Origin: Anisus vortex
Lineage: Eukaryota > Mollusca > Gastropoda > Planorbidae
Assembly (NCBI GenBank): GCA_949126835.1
Contig: OX421500.1
Span: forward strand, 32,594,141 to 32,658,140
DNA: 64,000 nucleotides
Direction: 5' to 3'
Part shown: in pieces, positions 57,801 to 60,598 of the stretch
Layout of the letters: each line of letters opens with the position of its first letter
How positions within the stretch are numbered: position 1 is the first letter of the stretch
Notes under the pieces: generated by a model
What the model was told of the DNA's origin: nothing
What the model saw: the letters and a program-made list of their open reading frames with translations, nothing else
Database searches by the model: none
Made by a program: the position numbers and the translations under genes

Positions 57801-60598
57801 TTTTTTATCAATACATTGGTGGAAAAAAATCTCTTAAGTCCATTAGTTAGTTCAAAAAGTTGTTCATAATTACATAAGTAAAGGTACAAGGATTCTGTTT
57901 TGAGAAAAAGAAGACAGTAACGATTTTAACAATTTAGCATTGCACCCATGAAACAATTTCTTACATGTGTTTTCGGGCCATTTTCTCAGGTGACAACAGG
58001 CTTACCATCGGGCTTGCTGTGGGCATTCCTCTCTTCTGTCTCCTCTGTGCTGCAGTGGCCATCGCTGTCTACGTCAGACGTCAGATAAAGAAGAGTGGCG
58101 GCCGTGACGGCAGTGCTGATGATGAAAGGTGAGATGTTCAAAGTATACTTCTATATAACTAAAATGTAATAAACTAACAAACGCCATAATAGAACTAACT
58201 ACAAGACTATAATAAATGAGAGAGAAAAAAATATTTTTTTAAAGATCTTGTTGGTCTGATTTAATTTCTCATATTGGCTCTTTCTTTACTGATTCAATAT
58301 GAAGACAATTGATAACAATAAAAGTAAGGTCAAGTAACCCTGTCTGACCAAATTGATTGGTAGGGCCAGTGAAGCAACCTTCACCAGCTTCTGTAGCCTT
58401 AGCATAACTAGGGGATTGTAAGGCCAGCATAATGTCCAGCCGCCCTTTACTTTTTCATATTGAATAAAATGAAAACTCTGTTATTTTGCTGATTTTGTGT
58501 AAATCATTTTAACAGTAGTGAGACAATTATATAGAGCCTAGAACTTTGACAATGTTAATTTTAATTGGGAAAATTTTAAACAACTTGAAAAACTTTTGTT
58601 TCTTCAGTTATTTCCACCAGCCATTTGCAGGCGCTTTGGCCACACGTGGTATCTGGGATAGAAGATCTCACCCTGGTTCCTACCTCAATGAAAGACTTTC
58701 AGCCATTTCTAGTGACTCAAGTGATGACCATATTGTTGTGCGTAAAAAACATCAGTTTGATGACAGTTATAAGGATTCACCATGGAACCAAGGCAAGAAA
58801 TCTGAAGGTACCAGCATCAATTTTTAATCACTATAAAAATATATCAATTTTGAATCATTCAAATCCCCCATGTGGGTATCAGGGTTCTGGAAATGACCAG
58901 GTGAAAGAATAACCCCACTGCAAAGTCCCACTTGCATGTCATAAATGGTGACTAATAGTGGGTTGTGCATTGGGTATAACCCGAGCCTGTAAAACTTGTA
59001 CCCCCCATTGTGGTGCTGTTCGACAGAGGTCCAGATTGCACTACCCTAATTATAGGTTTTGGGCAGCACCTGCTGGGGGGCTCTGGTGTTGGTGGCGTGG
59101 AGATGGGTGGATGTAAAGTCGTGAAGGGGCCTAAATCCAGGGTGTGACAATTCCACAGAGTATTCATAGAATCCCAAAAAAAATAAATGGCACAACTGAG
59201 TCTCATAACCATTTGGAGAGCTCTGTGGATAGCGGAGATTGGACCATAGGCCAGCCCCTCCTCACCACAATTCAGCCCTGACTCAATGCAGCCCGCTCCC
59301 AGAGTTCCACTCACAGGTACTGGGCGCAGAACCGAAAACTCTTTTGATCTGCGGGGTTTGAAAAAAACCACAAAGAAAAACCCAAAATAACAATGCCAGT
59401 GTATCCGACATTGACTCCAAGAGAGCAAACTGCTCTGCAGACTGGCTAATAGAAGAAGAATCATTTAAATTCATGAAAACTTTACAAATTTGAAGTTGTT
59501 ATTTTTTTTTATAAACATATTTCTTGTACATTTATTATGTATAGGAATATTCAATTTGTCATTTTTGTTTGTTTTCCAAATAGATGATGATCAAGAAAGA
59601 TTTTCTTGGGATTTCTTATATAAAACTTTGGGAGTTGATGAAGTGAGTTACAATCTTATAAAATTAAAATGAACATACTTTTTAAAGAACATAATATTCT
59701 TTATTTTCAAGATATTAAATGAAACAAATTCATATACTCATGACTAAATTTAAATATATATTTATTTTAGGATTTCCAAATCCCAAGACCACACGTGGAT
59801 CCAGTAAGTAACGCATTAGTCTGAACTTTATTAATTGACCTAAACAAGGACATTGGTGTTTATGTATTCTTACAATGTTTTGATATAGGCCTACCAAAAT
59901 TTGTATGAGCAGTGGGATAATTGCTACATTTATTTAGTCATTGTTTTTCTATATTAAAGTAACAAAATTATTTAGATTATTTTAGTGCTTTAGTCTATCC
60001 CATAATTAGTTGTCCTTAGATTAAATGTGTATCTTTGGAGCAATCCTCATTACATGTAATGACTTAACATGTGTTAGACTTAATTGTTGTCTTCAACTAA
60101 TTTTTAAGATGTGTAAACTTCATATATTTAGTCAACTGAACAATTCTTTACCCTTGATGTAGTCTTTGACCATCTTGTTCTATTTCCTAATTTTAACAGG
60201 GGACCTTAAAGAGACTTTAATAATATCTTGTTCAACACAGTGACTTAGCATCAGGATGCTCAAATCACTCTACCAAAAGTCCCGGGTTCAAATCCAAGCT
60301 ATTACCAGGGTTTGTGGGAAAAAGTGATTGATTTTATTCATGATAGACAGTTCAGTAAGATGAGAATGAATTTGTTCTTTTCTTAAGGTGGTCATCCTTA
60401 GTTTTTCATTCTGATTGTTGAGTGACCATGCATTTGTTGGAAAACAATTTTCCTCACATATTATACCAATCAATCACATGTAATAAGAATGTTGTGCTAT
60501 TTTTTTTAAGCTTGTGTTCTACATTTGCCTGCATCAATAACATAAAACTCTTCTAATGTTACATCTTATCTTTGCAGGGTCACACTTCAGACATTTAA
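509..60598 (+). CDS. Giant transmembrane mucin gene (mucin-NIDO-AMOP-VWD-EGF array-SEA-TM), 5' partial, 47 exons
   Basis: Probable cell-surface mucin of the MUC4-like type. I joined 47 exons by reading splice consensus and phase at each boundary; the lengths sum to 10,466 nt and the frame is unbroken to TAA at 60596-60598. Approximate residue positions in the visible protein: mucin 1-940, NIDO 941-1179, AMOP region 1180-1355, VWD 1356-1632, cadherin-like 1633-1730, EGF array 1731-2820, second mucin 2821-3112, EGF pair 3113-3202, SEA 3203-3302, TM 3342-3366, cytoplasmic tail 3367-3487. NIDO-AMOP-VWD-EGF-TM order is known from MUC4 and related mucin-like proteins of molluscs and cnidarians. No start codon or signal peptide is visible: the frame upstream of 509 has no ATG, so earlier exons lie left of the window. 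Role in mucus or epithelial surface protection is inference. One gene rather than two is supported by matching phases across all introns, including the 10.7-kb intron 2. Confidence 0.85.
3104..4501. other. Intron 1, no recognised feature
   Basis: GTAAGG donor and aacttgaacag acceptor. AT-rich with homopolymer T and A runs; I found no coding segment, TIR pair or tandem array. Confidence 0.6.
4502..4729 (+). CDS. Exon 2: second mucin (PTS) exon
   Basis: 76 codons, phase 1-1, rich in Thr, Ser and Pro (for example [20 protein letters not shown]), ending at donor GACA|GTAAGT. The last residues, KLFD, lead directly into the KLYSYG start of the NIDO region in exon 3 when spliced. Confidence 0.85.
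6240..7095. other. GC-rich island of unknown origin
   Basis: Base composition changes abruptly from AT-rich surroundings to GC-rich, with many CpG, between about 6240 and 7090. Both strands are open over part of it (minus 6515-6886, 123 codons; plus 6651-7091, 146 codons). I do not recognise either translation. No TIR or target duplication was found. It may be the remnant of a retroelement or of a foreign insertion. Confidence 0.5.
7165..7645. repeat. 40-bp minisatellite, with a hAT-like end embedded
   Basis: Unit begins CAGCTATTGCAGTGGTATAG and is 40 bp. Clear copies start at 7202, 7242, 7282, 7322, 7362, 7402, 7443 and 7484; two are 41 bp because of an extra T. Degenerate copies flank the array on both sides. 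At about 7512-7557 a foreign segment ending GTTTGGAGACCCCTG interrupts it. Confidence 0.9.
9136..9464. mobile_element. hAT-type MITE, 329 bp
   Basis: Imperfect terminal inverted repeats CAGGGACGTATTTAGG and CCTAAATACGCCACTG, flanked by an exact 8-bp direct repeat AGGGTAGA (9128-9135 and 9465-9472). An 8-bp target duplication and CAGNG ends fit the hAT superfamily. No transposase coding sequence is present. Confidence 0.85.
9608..10171. repeat. Dispersed repeat, copy A
   Basis: Closely matches 60969-61541 in the same orientation, from gacaagtcttaatgag to a shared aacttttatgcatgca-like end. The first segment, about 250 bp, is nearly identical. No transposase or terminal repeats were recognised. 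Confidence 0.8.
10218..10320. repeat. 51-bp tandem duplication, two copies
   Basis: Two adjacent copies beginning ACACCCTTGCCCCTTATACA at 10218 and 10269, differing at one visible base (gacttg / gacctg). Confidence 0.85.
11216..11700. repeat. 47-bp minisatellite within piggyBac
   Basis: Unit includes GTGCCCTGTTGTGTTTACAG and TTCTTGTGTAAATGTG, 47 bp, about ten copies. Early copies are diverged and one near 11320 lacks about 8 bp. The array lies just before the transposase start. Confidence 0.9.
11760..13950 (+). pseudogene. piggyBac transposase pseudogene (DDE_Tnp_1_7 type)
   Basis: Three separated segments match the family. An ATG at 11760 opens an acidic N-terminus ending [11 protein letters not shown] before a stop. 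The core at about 12275-12554 reads [16 protein letters not shown] then [19 protein letters not shown] and [17 protein letters not shown]-terminal part near 13360-13610 reads FQDRKRVSVL and later [13 protein letters not shown]. The family motif SIDESM has become SIYESM, so the first catalytic Asp is lost, and there are many stops and frameshifts. It cannot be active. The Asp in GGVD is still present. Confidence 0.85.
12704..13040 (+). mobile_element. Possible solo LTR or LTR fragment inserted in the transposase relic
   Basis: Interrupts the homology of the transposase between the FTQGK-like part and the C-terminal part. It starts TGTTGGGACACGAC, has a TATA-like ctataaaag near 12839 and an aataaag signal near 12970, and is followed by tggtatcaggac, which resembles a primer-binding site. 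Ends and target duplication could not be fixed. Confidence 0.3.
14172..15240. repeat. Threefold diverged ~375-bp tandem repeat
   Basis: Three copies each contain a variant of CAAGATGGCCGCCATGG followed by TCACGTGAC and TTTGCATGAAAAC, around 14316, 14693 and 15068. Spacing is about 375 bp. The first copy is the most diverged. Located near the right end of the piggyBac element. Confidence 0.8.
15441..15565 (+). CDS. Exon 3: start of NIDO region
   Basis: Reads [14 protein letters not shown] when joined to exon 2, then [15 protein letters not shown]. The YGTAIGD opening is typical of the segment leading into a NIDO domain in MUC4-like and nidogen-like proteins. Entry phase 1, exit phase 0 at CCAT|GTAAGT. 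Confidence 0.88.
15566..17098. other. Intron 3 with TAGGCCTA-rich tract and SINE body
   Basis: 15940-16160 is dense in TAGGCCTA words and their halves, giving many short palindromes. A tRNA-SINE body lies at 16490-16715. No coding sequence seen. Confidence 0.6.
16490..16715 (+). mobile_element. tRNA-derived SINE, body without intact head
   Basis: Shares the segments GAGTCTACCCAGCTCTGATG and gctggccacacaatc...agtatgc with the full copy at 55388-55625. The promoter-box head is missing or decayed. Confidence 0.75.
17099..17329 (+). CDS. Exon 4: NIDO domain, first half
   Basis: 77 codons, phase 0-0: [15 protein letters not shown], then [25 protein letters not shown](S/A)xxD is the hallmark of NIDO domains. 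Ends RVTNE|GTAAAT. Confidence 0.9.
17440..17945. repeat. 22-bp short tandem array split by an insertion
   Basis: Unit ATAAAATCCCTAAACATTTAGT repeats about three times at 17440-17508 and resumes, more diverged, at 17901-17945. The TIR element between the two halves inserted into the array. Confidence 0.75.
17509..17900. mobile_element. hAT-like MITE, 392 bp
   Basis: Perfect 13-bp terminal inverted repeats CAGGGTTCTCACA and TGTGAGAACCCTG. Flanked by ATAAAA on both sides (6 bp exact); the expected 8-bp hAT duplication is not exact, perhaps because the target was itself a tandem array. Internal sequence is rich in (agt)ctggaaaag words. No coding capacity. Confidence 0.75.
18006..18158 (+). CDS. 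Exon 5: NIDO domain, middle
   Basis: 51 codons, phase 0-0: [20 protein letters not shown] then [12 protein letters not shown]. Two cysteines near the end. Donor GAG|GTGAGT. Confidence 0.9.
18818..19850 (-). mobile_element. Decayed SINE split by a hAT insertion
   Basis: 18818-18895 matches the antisense SINE body at 22940-22990 (CTTTACTTTaCCCCAACTAATATCAG) and 19789-19850 matches its head side (ttgAACCCAGGAC). The hAT element 18904-19780 lies between them, so it seems to have inserted into an older SINE. Limits are approximate. Confidence 0.5.
18904..19780. mobile_element. hAT element, non-autonomous, 877 bp
   Basis: TIRs TAGGGTTGCCAGA and TCTGGCAACCCTA (13 bp, perfect) with exact 8-bp target duplication GTCACACC (18896-18903, 19781-19788). 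Subterminal copies of AAAAGGAGGACAC occur at the left end and inverted at the right end. No transposase reading frame remains. Confidence 0.92.
19958..20165 (+). CDS. Exon 6: NIDO domain, end
   Basis: [20 protein letters not shown] then [16 protein letters not shown]. NTFQVxLAxDG and the following Tyr-rich strand are the conserved NIDO core. Entry phase 0, exit phase 1 at GCAG|GTATTT. Confidence 0.93.
20318..20583 (+). CDS. Exon 7: AMOP-type Cys-rich domain, first half
   Basis: Reads [12 protein letters not shown], then [10 protein letters not shown] and [13 protein letters not shown]. CPCSxxxxxxD is the AMOP signature (adhesion-associated domain in MUC4 and other proteins). Phase 1 in, 0 out at AATAAG|GTAATA. 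Confidence 0.88.
20584..21050. other. Intron 7, no recognised feature
   Basis: AT-rich sequence ending in tttttttaag; nothing else seen. Confidence 0.5.
21051..21312 (+). CDS. Exon 8: AMOP region, second half
   Basis: [18 protein letters not shown], later [20 protein letters not shown]. The CC pair and the [16 protein letters not shown] motif are typical of the AMOP-to-VWD segment (compare QCC..S..C..Y...RP in family members). Phase 0 in, 1 out at TCTG|GTAATA. Confidence 0.9.
21590..21699 (+). CDS. Exon 9: VWD domain start, with GC 5' splice site
   Basis: [19 protein letters not shown] followed by [10 protein letters not shown]. GDPHxxTxDxxxYxFNG is the diagnostic VWD opening. The exon must end at ACAG|GCAAGT: continuing gives a stop within three codons, and the next exon joins in frame. 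Intron 9 is therefore a GC-AG intron. Confidence 0.92.
21850..22173. mobile_element. hAT-type MITE, 324 bp
   Basis: TIRs CAGTGCTGTGGAGTCGG and CCGACTCCACAGCACTG; flanks GTTATGGT (21842-21849) and GTTACGGT (22174-22181) form an 8-bp duplication with one mismatch. Repeated GACTCC words inside both ends. Sits in the GC-AG intron of the VWD region. Confidence 0.88.
22182..22920. other. AT-rich intron sequence, nothing recognised
   Basis: Contains a TA dinucleotide run near 22600. No coding, TIR or tandem structure seen. Confidence 0.5.
22925..23105 (-). mobile_element. tRNA-derived SINE, antisense, near full length
   Basis: Reverse complement shows a B box in ggacttgaacccagga (GGTTCAAGTCC when reversed), the shared CCCAGCGAGATG/GAGTCTACCCAG body and the TGGCTACACAATCCCCTAGT-like end seen in other copies. 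Confidence 0.8.
23222..23348 (+). CDS. Exon 10: VWD domain
   Basis: [20 protein letters not shown] then [17 protein letters not shown]. QaRT at the start and the alternating strand pattern fit VWD of MUC4-like proteins. Several NxS/T sites. Phase 0 in, 1 out at ACTT|GTAAGA. Confidence 0.9.
23492..23632 (+). CDS. Exon 11: VWD domain, its 3' end seeds the 51-bp array
   Basis: [20 protein letters not shown], then [12 protein letters not shown]. Phase 1-1, donor ACTG|GTAAGC. The last 19 nt of the exon plus the start of the intron form the first copy of the 51-bp repeat, so reading also continues open past this donor to 24249. Confidence 0.85.
23614..26172 (+). repeat. 51-bp minisatellite of about 50 copies carrying splice signals
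   Basis: Each copy reads GTAGCATCATTTACAACTGG, then TAAGCTCTTTACTCTTGCTG, then GGTTTGTTATT. In frame this is 17 codons, [17 protein letters not shown]. Most copies are 51 bp; copies with TTTATAAACTGG are 52 bp and shift the frame. Variants at the donor side are gtaagCTC, gtaagAAC and gtaagCAC. Copies contain TTGTTATTGTAG| and CTG|GTAAG, that is 3' and 5' splice-site consensus 15 nt apart. The frame stays open from exon 11 to 24249. Confidence 0.95.
26270..27369. mobile_element. hAT-like element, 1.1 kb
   Basis: Termini CAGGGCTGTATAGTCG and CGGCCATACAGCCCTG share most positions as inverted repeats; subterminal GTAGTCG words repeat at the left. The flanks GAAATGGT and GTTACGGT agree at only 5 of 8 bases, so the target duplication has decayed. 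No coding sequence recognised. Confidence 0.65.
27407..27610 (+). CDS. Exon 12: VWD domain, C-terminal core
   Basis: [17 protein letters not shown] then [20 protein letters not shown]. [14 protein letters not shown] is the conserved VWD glycine-rich end. Phase 1-1; acceptor ttttag only 37 bp after the hAT-like element. Confidence 0.93.
27748..27996 (+). CDS. Exon 13: VWD-linked segment
   Basis: [20 protein letters not shown] across the junction, then [12 protein letters not shown] and [19 protein letters not shown]. The FGxxWxVxDxxSxFxY and C..d..C.yD..atg patterns follow VWD in MUC4/SUSD2-like proteins. Phase 1-1. Confidence 0.92.
28154..28370 (+). CDS. Exon 14: cadherin-like beta domain
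   Basis: [20 protein letters not shown], later [20 protein letters not shown] and [10 protein letters not shown]. The [11 protein letters not shown] motif and TI.YTP strand resemble cadherin-like or Ig-like repeats. Phase 1 in, 2 out at TTCA|GTAAGT. Confidence 0.85.
28470..28633 (+). CDS. Exon 15: end of cadherin-like domain and first EGF
   Basis: [17 protein letters not shown] then [16 protein letters not shown] and [11 protein letters not shown]. The C..C..HG.C pattern starts an EGF domain that finishes in exon 16. Phase 2 in, 1 out. Confidence 0.87.
28710..30590. other. Intron 15: possible TIR element around a TAGGCCTA-rich tract
   Basis: ATAGACCTTTT near 28718 and AAAAGGTCTAT near 30578 are inverted, but no target duplication is visible. 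The interior, 29160-30080, is extremely rich in TAGGCCTA-type palindromes. A transposon identity is only a possibility. Confidence 0.25.
31091..31252 (+). CDS. Exon 16: EGF-like domain
   Basis: [31 protein letters not shown], then [19 protein letters not shown]. Finishes the EGF begun in exon 15 and adds one more. Phase 1-1; the acceptor follows a TA run. Confidence 0.9.
31562..31684 (+). CDS. Exon 17: calcium-binding EGF
   Basis: [20 protein letters not shown], then [19 protein letters not shown] is the Ca-binding EGF opening. Six cysteines, phase 1-1. Confidence 0.93.
31803..32429. mobile_element. Mariner/pogo-like MITE with TA target, 627 bp
   Basis: Inverted ends CAGTGGTACATCGGGTTA and TAACCCGACATACCACTG differ at few positions and are flanked by TA on both sides. 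The inner ends contain gttcgtaacccga-type words. A TA duplication suggests Tc1/mariner-pogo rather than hAT. No transposase seen. Confidence 0.75.
32516..32635 (+). CDS. Exon 18: calcium-binding EGF
   Basis: [20 protein letters not shown], then [18 protein letters not shown]. Six cysteines, phase 1-1, donor AAAA|GTAAGT. Confidence 0.93.
32993..33118 (+). CDS. Exon 19: EGF with degenerate calcium motif
   Basis: [20 protein letters not shown], then [17 protein letters not shown]. The D-x-D/N-E-C box is replaced by ITNEDQC, so calcium binding is doubtful. Phase 1-1. Confidence 0.9.
33181..36887. repeat. 1.76-kb tandem duplication with internal 19-bp arrays
   Basis: Copy 1 starts at 33181 and copy 2 at 34937, both from AAGCCGTTATGTGCCCGG; they are nearly identical through the ends at CCAGCCAGCC and gagatttatatata. 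Each holds an array of 19-bp units, CATTGCCCGGTAATTTAAA or CATTGCCCGGTATTATAAA: about 17 units in copy 1 (33693-34012) and 25 in copy 2 (35450-35935). Each copy also has the hairpin CCAGTTCTCGGAACTGG and two GATGACGTCA words. No transposase or TIR found; it looks like a non-autonomous element duplicated in tandem. Confidence 0.9.
36822..36857. repeat. CCAG tetranucleotide microsatellite
   Basis: (CCAG)n of about nine units near the end of copy 2; copy 1 has about four units at 34880-34899, so the tract has changed since the duplication. Confidence 0.85.
37165..37625. repeat. 23-bp minisatellite
   Basis: Unit ATATATGATACTGTCATCTT plus CTG, 23 bp, about 20 copies with C/T changes at GTTATC/GTCATC. 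AT-rich and decaying toward 37620. Confidence 0.9.
37795..37917 (+). CDS. Exon 20: calcium-binding EGF
   Basis: [20 protein letters not shown], then [16 protein letters not shown]. Phase 1-1, donor ACAG|GTTAGT. Separated from exon 19 by 4.7 kb of repeats. Confidence 0.93.
37970..38293 (+). mobile_element. Possible solo LTR
   Basis: Begins TGTAACG and ends CGTTACA, with GC-richer interior than the surrounding intron. No exact 4-6 bp target duplication (actaa / taaaa) and no primer-binding site, so the call is weak. Confidence 0.3.
38482..38733 (+). CDS. Exon 21: laminin-type EGF plus calcium-binding EGF
   Basis: [37 protein letters not shown], then [19 protein letters not shown]. The eight-Cys MEGF/laminin-like unit followed by DIDEC is a two-domain cassette reused in exons 32, 33, 34 and 37. 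Phase 1-1. Confidence 0.94.
38785..38965 (+). mobile_element. tRNA-derived SINE
   Basis: A-box-like GTGGCCGAGCAACAGC and B box GGGTTCAAATCCCAG about 40 nt apart, then the shared body ccggccacacaattccctagtatgc. Sense to the host gene. Confidence 0.82.
39046..39177 (+). CDS. Exon 22: calcium-binding EGF
   Basis: [20 protein letters not shown], then [17 protein letters not shown]. Phase 1-1, donor GCTA|GTATGT. Confidence 0.93.
39311..39436 (+). CDS. Exon 23: calcium-binding EGF
   Basis: [20 protein letters not shown], then [16 protein letters not shown]. Phase 1-1, donor ATAG|GTAAAA. Confidence 0.93.
39437..40335. other. Intron 23, no firm feature
   Basis: Contains repeated ggaaaagtttt words (39660-39780) resembling the interior of the MITE at 17509, and a poly-G run near 40128. 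No boundaries found. Confidence 0.4.
40336..40464 (+). CDS. Exon 24: EGF, non-calcium type
   Basis: [20 protein letters not shown], then [18 protein letters not shown]. Six cysteines, no D-I-D-E-C opening. Phase 1-1. Confidence 0.92.
40565..40696 (+). CDS. Exon 25: calcium-binding EGF
   Basis: [19 protein letters not shown], then [18 protein letters not shown]. Phase 1-1, only 100 bp after exon 24. Confidence 0.93.
40890..41000 (+). CDS. Exon 26: laminin-type EGF unit
   Basis: [20 protein letters not shown], then [15 protein letters not shown]. The last cysteine of this unit is supplied by exon 27 (TFC), so the intron splits the domain. Phase 1-1. Confidence 0.92.
41350..41600 (-). repeat. 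Dispersed repeat, antisense relative of 56530-56785
   Basis: Reverse complement of 56600-56780 matches over cacggtaatta, the TTAACCCGATT segment, the GGAGGA..TTTCCAATTTATA segment and aacttagacctattactaatcac. Boundaries uncertain; part of the transposon family at 56143. Confidence 0.7.
41601..42321. other. Intron 26 remainder
   Basis: AT-rich with a TA run at 41840 and a CA run at 41995. Nothing else seen. Confidence 0.4.
42322..42462 (+). CDS. Exon 27: EGF
   Basis: [18 protein letters not shown], then [22 protein letters not shown] is a near-canonical calcium box. Phase 1-1. Confidence 0.92.
42672..43105. mobile_element. TTAA-flanked MITE, 434 bp (piggyBac-like)
   Basis: TTAA at 42668-42671 and 43106-43109 flanks perfect 15-bp inverted repeats AGACCAAGTGAAGAG / CTCTTCACTTGGTCT. 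TTAA duplication is characteristic of piggyBac. The ends differ from those of the element at 10683, so it belongs to a different family. No coding sequence. Confidence 0.88.
43186..43305 (+). CDS. Exon 28: calcium-binding EGF
   Basis: [20 protein letters not shown], then [14 protein letters not shown]. Phase 1-1, 76 bp after the TTAA MITE flank. Confidence 0.93.
43533..43655 (+). CDS. Exon 29: calcium-binding EGF
   Basis: [20 protein letters not shown], then [16 protein letters not shown]. Phase 1-1. Confidence 0.93.
44150..45370 (-). pseudogene. Non-LTR retrotransposon (LINE), decayed 3' half
   Basis: On the minus strand, 45322 to 45074 reads [54 protein letters not shown] and [10 protein letters not shown], which match LINE reverse transcriptase. 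Further on come [20 protein letters not shown], a [20 protein letters not shown] segment, and the zinc-finger-like end [13 protein letters not shown]. The order matches a widespread animal LINE family, but frameshifts and stops break it, and the ADD catalytic box appears lost. Antisense to the host gene. Confidence 0.88.
45371..45664. other. Intron 29 remainder
   Basis: Plain AT-rich intron up to the acceptor atccacag. Nothing seen. Confidence 0.4.
45665..45784 (+). CDS. Exon 30: EGF, non-calcium type
   Basis: [20 protein letters not shown], then [16 protein letters not shown]. Six cysteines, calcium box absent. Phase 1-1. Confidence 0.92.
45946..46068 (+). CDS. Exon 31: EGF
   Basis: [20 protein letters not shown], then [22 protein letters not shown] has Leu in place of Glu. 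Phase 1-1. Confidence 0.92.
46183..46449 (+). CDS. Exon 32: laminin-type EGF plus calcium-binding EGF
   Basis: [39 protein letters not shown], then [19 protein letters not shown]. First of three closely spaced two-domain exons. Phase 1-1. Confidence 0.94.
46537..46803 (+). CDS. Exon 33: laminin-type EGF plus calcium-binding EGF
   Basis: [20 protein letters not shown], then [20 protein letters not shown]. Same length (267 nt) as exon 32 and 87 bp from it, indicating recent tandem duplication. Phase 1-1. Confidence 0.94.
46987..47244 (+). CDS. Exon 34: laminin-type EGF plus calcium-binding EGF
   Basis: [20 protein letters not shown], then [20 protein letters not shown] and [15 protein letters not shown]. 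Phase 1-1. Confidence 0.94.
47245..48076. other. Intron 34, no recognised feature
   Basis: AT-rich with long A and T runs; no TIRs, array or coding sequence. Confidence 0.5.
48077..48304 (+). CDS. Exon 35: truncated laminin-type EGF plus calcium-binding EGF
   Basis: [39 protein letters not shown], then [20 protein letters not shown]. Compared with exons 32-34 and 37 it lacks the first two cysteines and the FYG/WG segment. Six instead of eight cysteines remain. Donor GAAG|GTTTGT is unusual and is shared with exon 36. Confidence 0.92.
48422..48965. mobile_element. MITE with TA-flanked 13-bp inverted repeats
   Basis: TAGAGCGATTGCAA at the left (48421) and TTGCAATCGCTCTA at the right are perfect inverted repeats. 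The outer TA could be the target duplication, suggesting Tc1/mariner. About 545 bp, no coding sequence. Confidence 0.8.
49046..49921 (+). CDS. Exon 36: second mucin block fused to half an EGF
   Basis: About 260 codons of Ala/Ser/Thr/Pro repeats, unit TSTASTPAT (27 nt), followed by [20 protein letters not shown] and [10 protein letters not shown]. The tail matches the C3-C6 half of the EGF at the end of exon 35, including the unusual GTTTGT donor. The 27-nt period equals that of exon 1 but the composition differs (Ala-rich, no Glu). Phase 1-1. Confidence 0.92.
50056..50847. mobile_element. hAT element, left end missing
   Basis: Matches the complete element at 52370-53250 in the same orientation from gttggaaggta onward and ends CCGGTTTTAACATCCCTA. 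The left TIR is absent, so no target duplication can be read. Confidence 0.8.
50880..51149 (+). CDS. Exon 37: laminin-type EGF plus calcium-binding EGF
   Basis: [40 protein letters not shown], then [16 protein letters not shown]. Last EGF cassette before the SEA domain. Phase 1-1. Confidence 0.93.
51306..51412 (+). CDS. Exon 38: SEA domain, first strand
   Basis: [20 protein letters not shown], then [12 protein letters not shown]. Hydrophobic first beta strand and following helix of a SEA domain. Phase 1 in, 0 out at ACAGGT|GTAAGT; a donor two bases earlier would break the frame. Confidence 0.85.
51969..52033 (+). CDS. Exon 39: SEA domain
   Basis: [20 protein letters not shown], 65 nt, phase 0 in, 2 out at TTAAG|GTAGGA. 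Confidence 0.85.
52370..53250. mobile_element. hAT element, complete ends, 881 bp
   Basis: TIRs TAGGGATGTTAAA / TTTAACATCCCTA (one position offset inside) with exact 8-bp duplication GTTTAAAT (52362-52369, 53251-53258). Subterminal AACCGG words repeat at both ends. No transposase. Lies in the intron between the two halves of the SEA domain. Confidence 0.92.
53669..53796 (+). CDS. Exon 40: SEA domain with G-S cleavage motif
   Basis: [20 protein letters not shown], later [29 protein letters not shown] aligns with the autoproteolytic PGSVVVQLTLAF of MUC1-type SEA domains; cleavage would be between Gly and Ser. Phase 2 in, 1 out. Confidence 0.9.
54125..54490. repeat. 20-bp minisatellite
   Basis: Unit TTGATACCTCTCCTACCTAT, about 18 copies; a subset reads TTGCCACC in place of TTGATACC at intervals, hinting at a higher-order unit. 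Confidence 0.92.
55388..55625 (+). mobile_element. tRNA-derived SINE, best-preserved copy
   Basis: A box TGGCCCAGCGGC and B box GGTTCTGAATTCAAATCC-type head (promoter core TTCAAATCC), then body GAGTCTACCCAGCTCTGATG and a tail gtactacgttactttac. The head resembles a tRNA; the body is shared by at least five other copies in the window. Confidence 0.85.
55913..56003 (+). CDS. Exon 41: Cys-rich membrane-proximal stem
   Basis: [20 protein letters not shown], then [11 protein letters not shown]. Four cysteines, not a full EGF. Phase 1 in, 2 out at GCAT|GTAATT. Confidence 0.85.
56143..56871. mobile_element. DNA transposon with 24-bp TIRs and 8-bp duplication, 729 bp
   Basis: Perfect 24-bp inverted repeats beginning CACTGATCTATAAAAAGA; exact flanking duplication GGGGAATC (56135-56142, 56872-56879). 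CACTGATCTATA recurs inside the left part at about 56208 and 56295. Eight-base duplication fits hAT or P-like elements, but CACTG ends are not the usual hAT start. No transposase seen. Confidence 0.9.
56880..57461. other. Intron 41 remainder
   Basis: AT-rich with a CA/A-rich stretch near 57145; nothing else seen. Confidence 0.4.
57462..57475 (+). CDS. Exon 42: 14-nt microexon
   Basis: AGTTCCAACTTCAA between a strong acceptor (tttttttttccttag) and donor GTAAGT. Phase 2 in, 1 out; without it exon 41 (phase 2) cannot join exon 43 (phase 1) in frame. Encodes IVPTS across the junctions. Confidence 0.8.
57990..58128 (+). CDS. Exon 43: transmembrane helix and basic stop-transfer
   Basis: [20 protein letters not shown] then [18 protein letters not shown]. 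About 24 hydrophobic residues followed by RRQIKK, giving a type I membrane orientation. Noticeably more GC-rich than other exons. Phase 1 in, 2 out. Confidence 0.93.
58330..58455 (-). mobile_element. SINE body fragment, antisense
   Basis: Reverse complement matches the ggccaCacAATCCCCTAGT and caccagtcc...aatttggtc segments of the copy at 38785. Head missing. Confidence 0.75.
58608..58807 (+). CDS. Exon 44: cytoplasmic tail
   Basis: [40 protein letters not shown], then [19 protein letters not shown]. Contains several Tyr and an acidic Ser cluster SSDSSDD that looks like a casein-kinase-type site. Phase 2 in, 1 out at GAAG|GTACCA. Confidence 0.88.
58860..59470. repeat. GC-richer segment in intron 44, probable old retroelement piece
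   Basis: Composition differs from the flanking AT-rich intron. The minus strand is open for 170 codons (59464-58952) but I do not recognise the translation. Possibly the 5' part of a LINE; no ends found. Confidence 0.35.
59584..59642 (+). CDS. Exon 45: cytoplasmic tail
   Basis: [20 protein letters not shown], phase 1 in, 0 out at GATGAA|GTGAGT. Confidence 0.85.
59771..59803 (+). CDS. Exon 46: cytoplasmic tail, 33 nt
   Basis: [11 protein letters not shown], phase 0-0, acceptor ttattttag and donor CCA|GTAAGT. Short and skippable without a frameshift. Confidence 0.82.
59804..60577. other. Intron 46
   Basis: AT-rich; holds a tRNA-like repeat at 60236-60312 and otherwise nothing recognised. Confidence 0.5.
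60236..60312 (+). repeat. tRNA-like SINE head
   Basis: A-box-like TGACTTAGCATCAGG and B box GGGTTCAAATCC about 40 nt apart. No body segment as in the other SINEs, so it may be a different family or a fragment. Confidence 0.5.
60578..60598 (+). CDS. Exon 47: last coding exon, C-terminus
   Basis: GHTSDI then TAA. Acceptor tctttgcag. Start of the terminal exon; the 3' UTR follows. Confidence 0.82.
   Translation, partial: GHTSDI

Noticed and set aside
58952..59464. 170-codon minus-strand gene in intron 44
   Set aside because: No recognisable domain or splice structure; composition suggests an old repeat.
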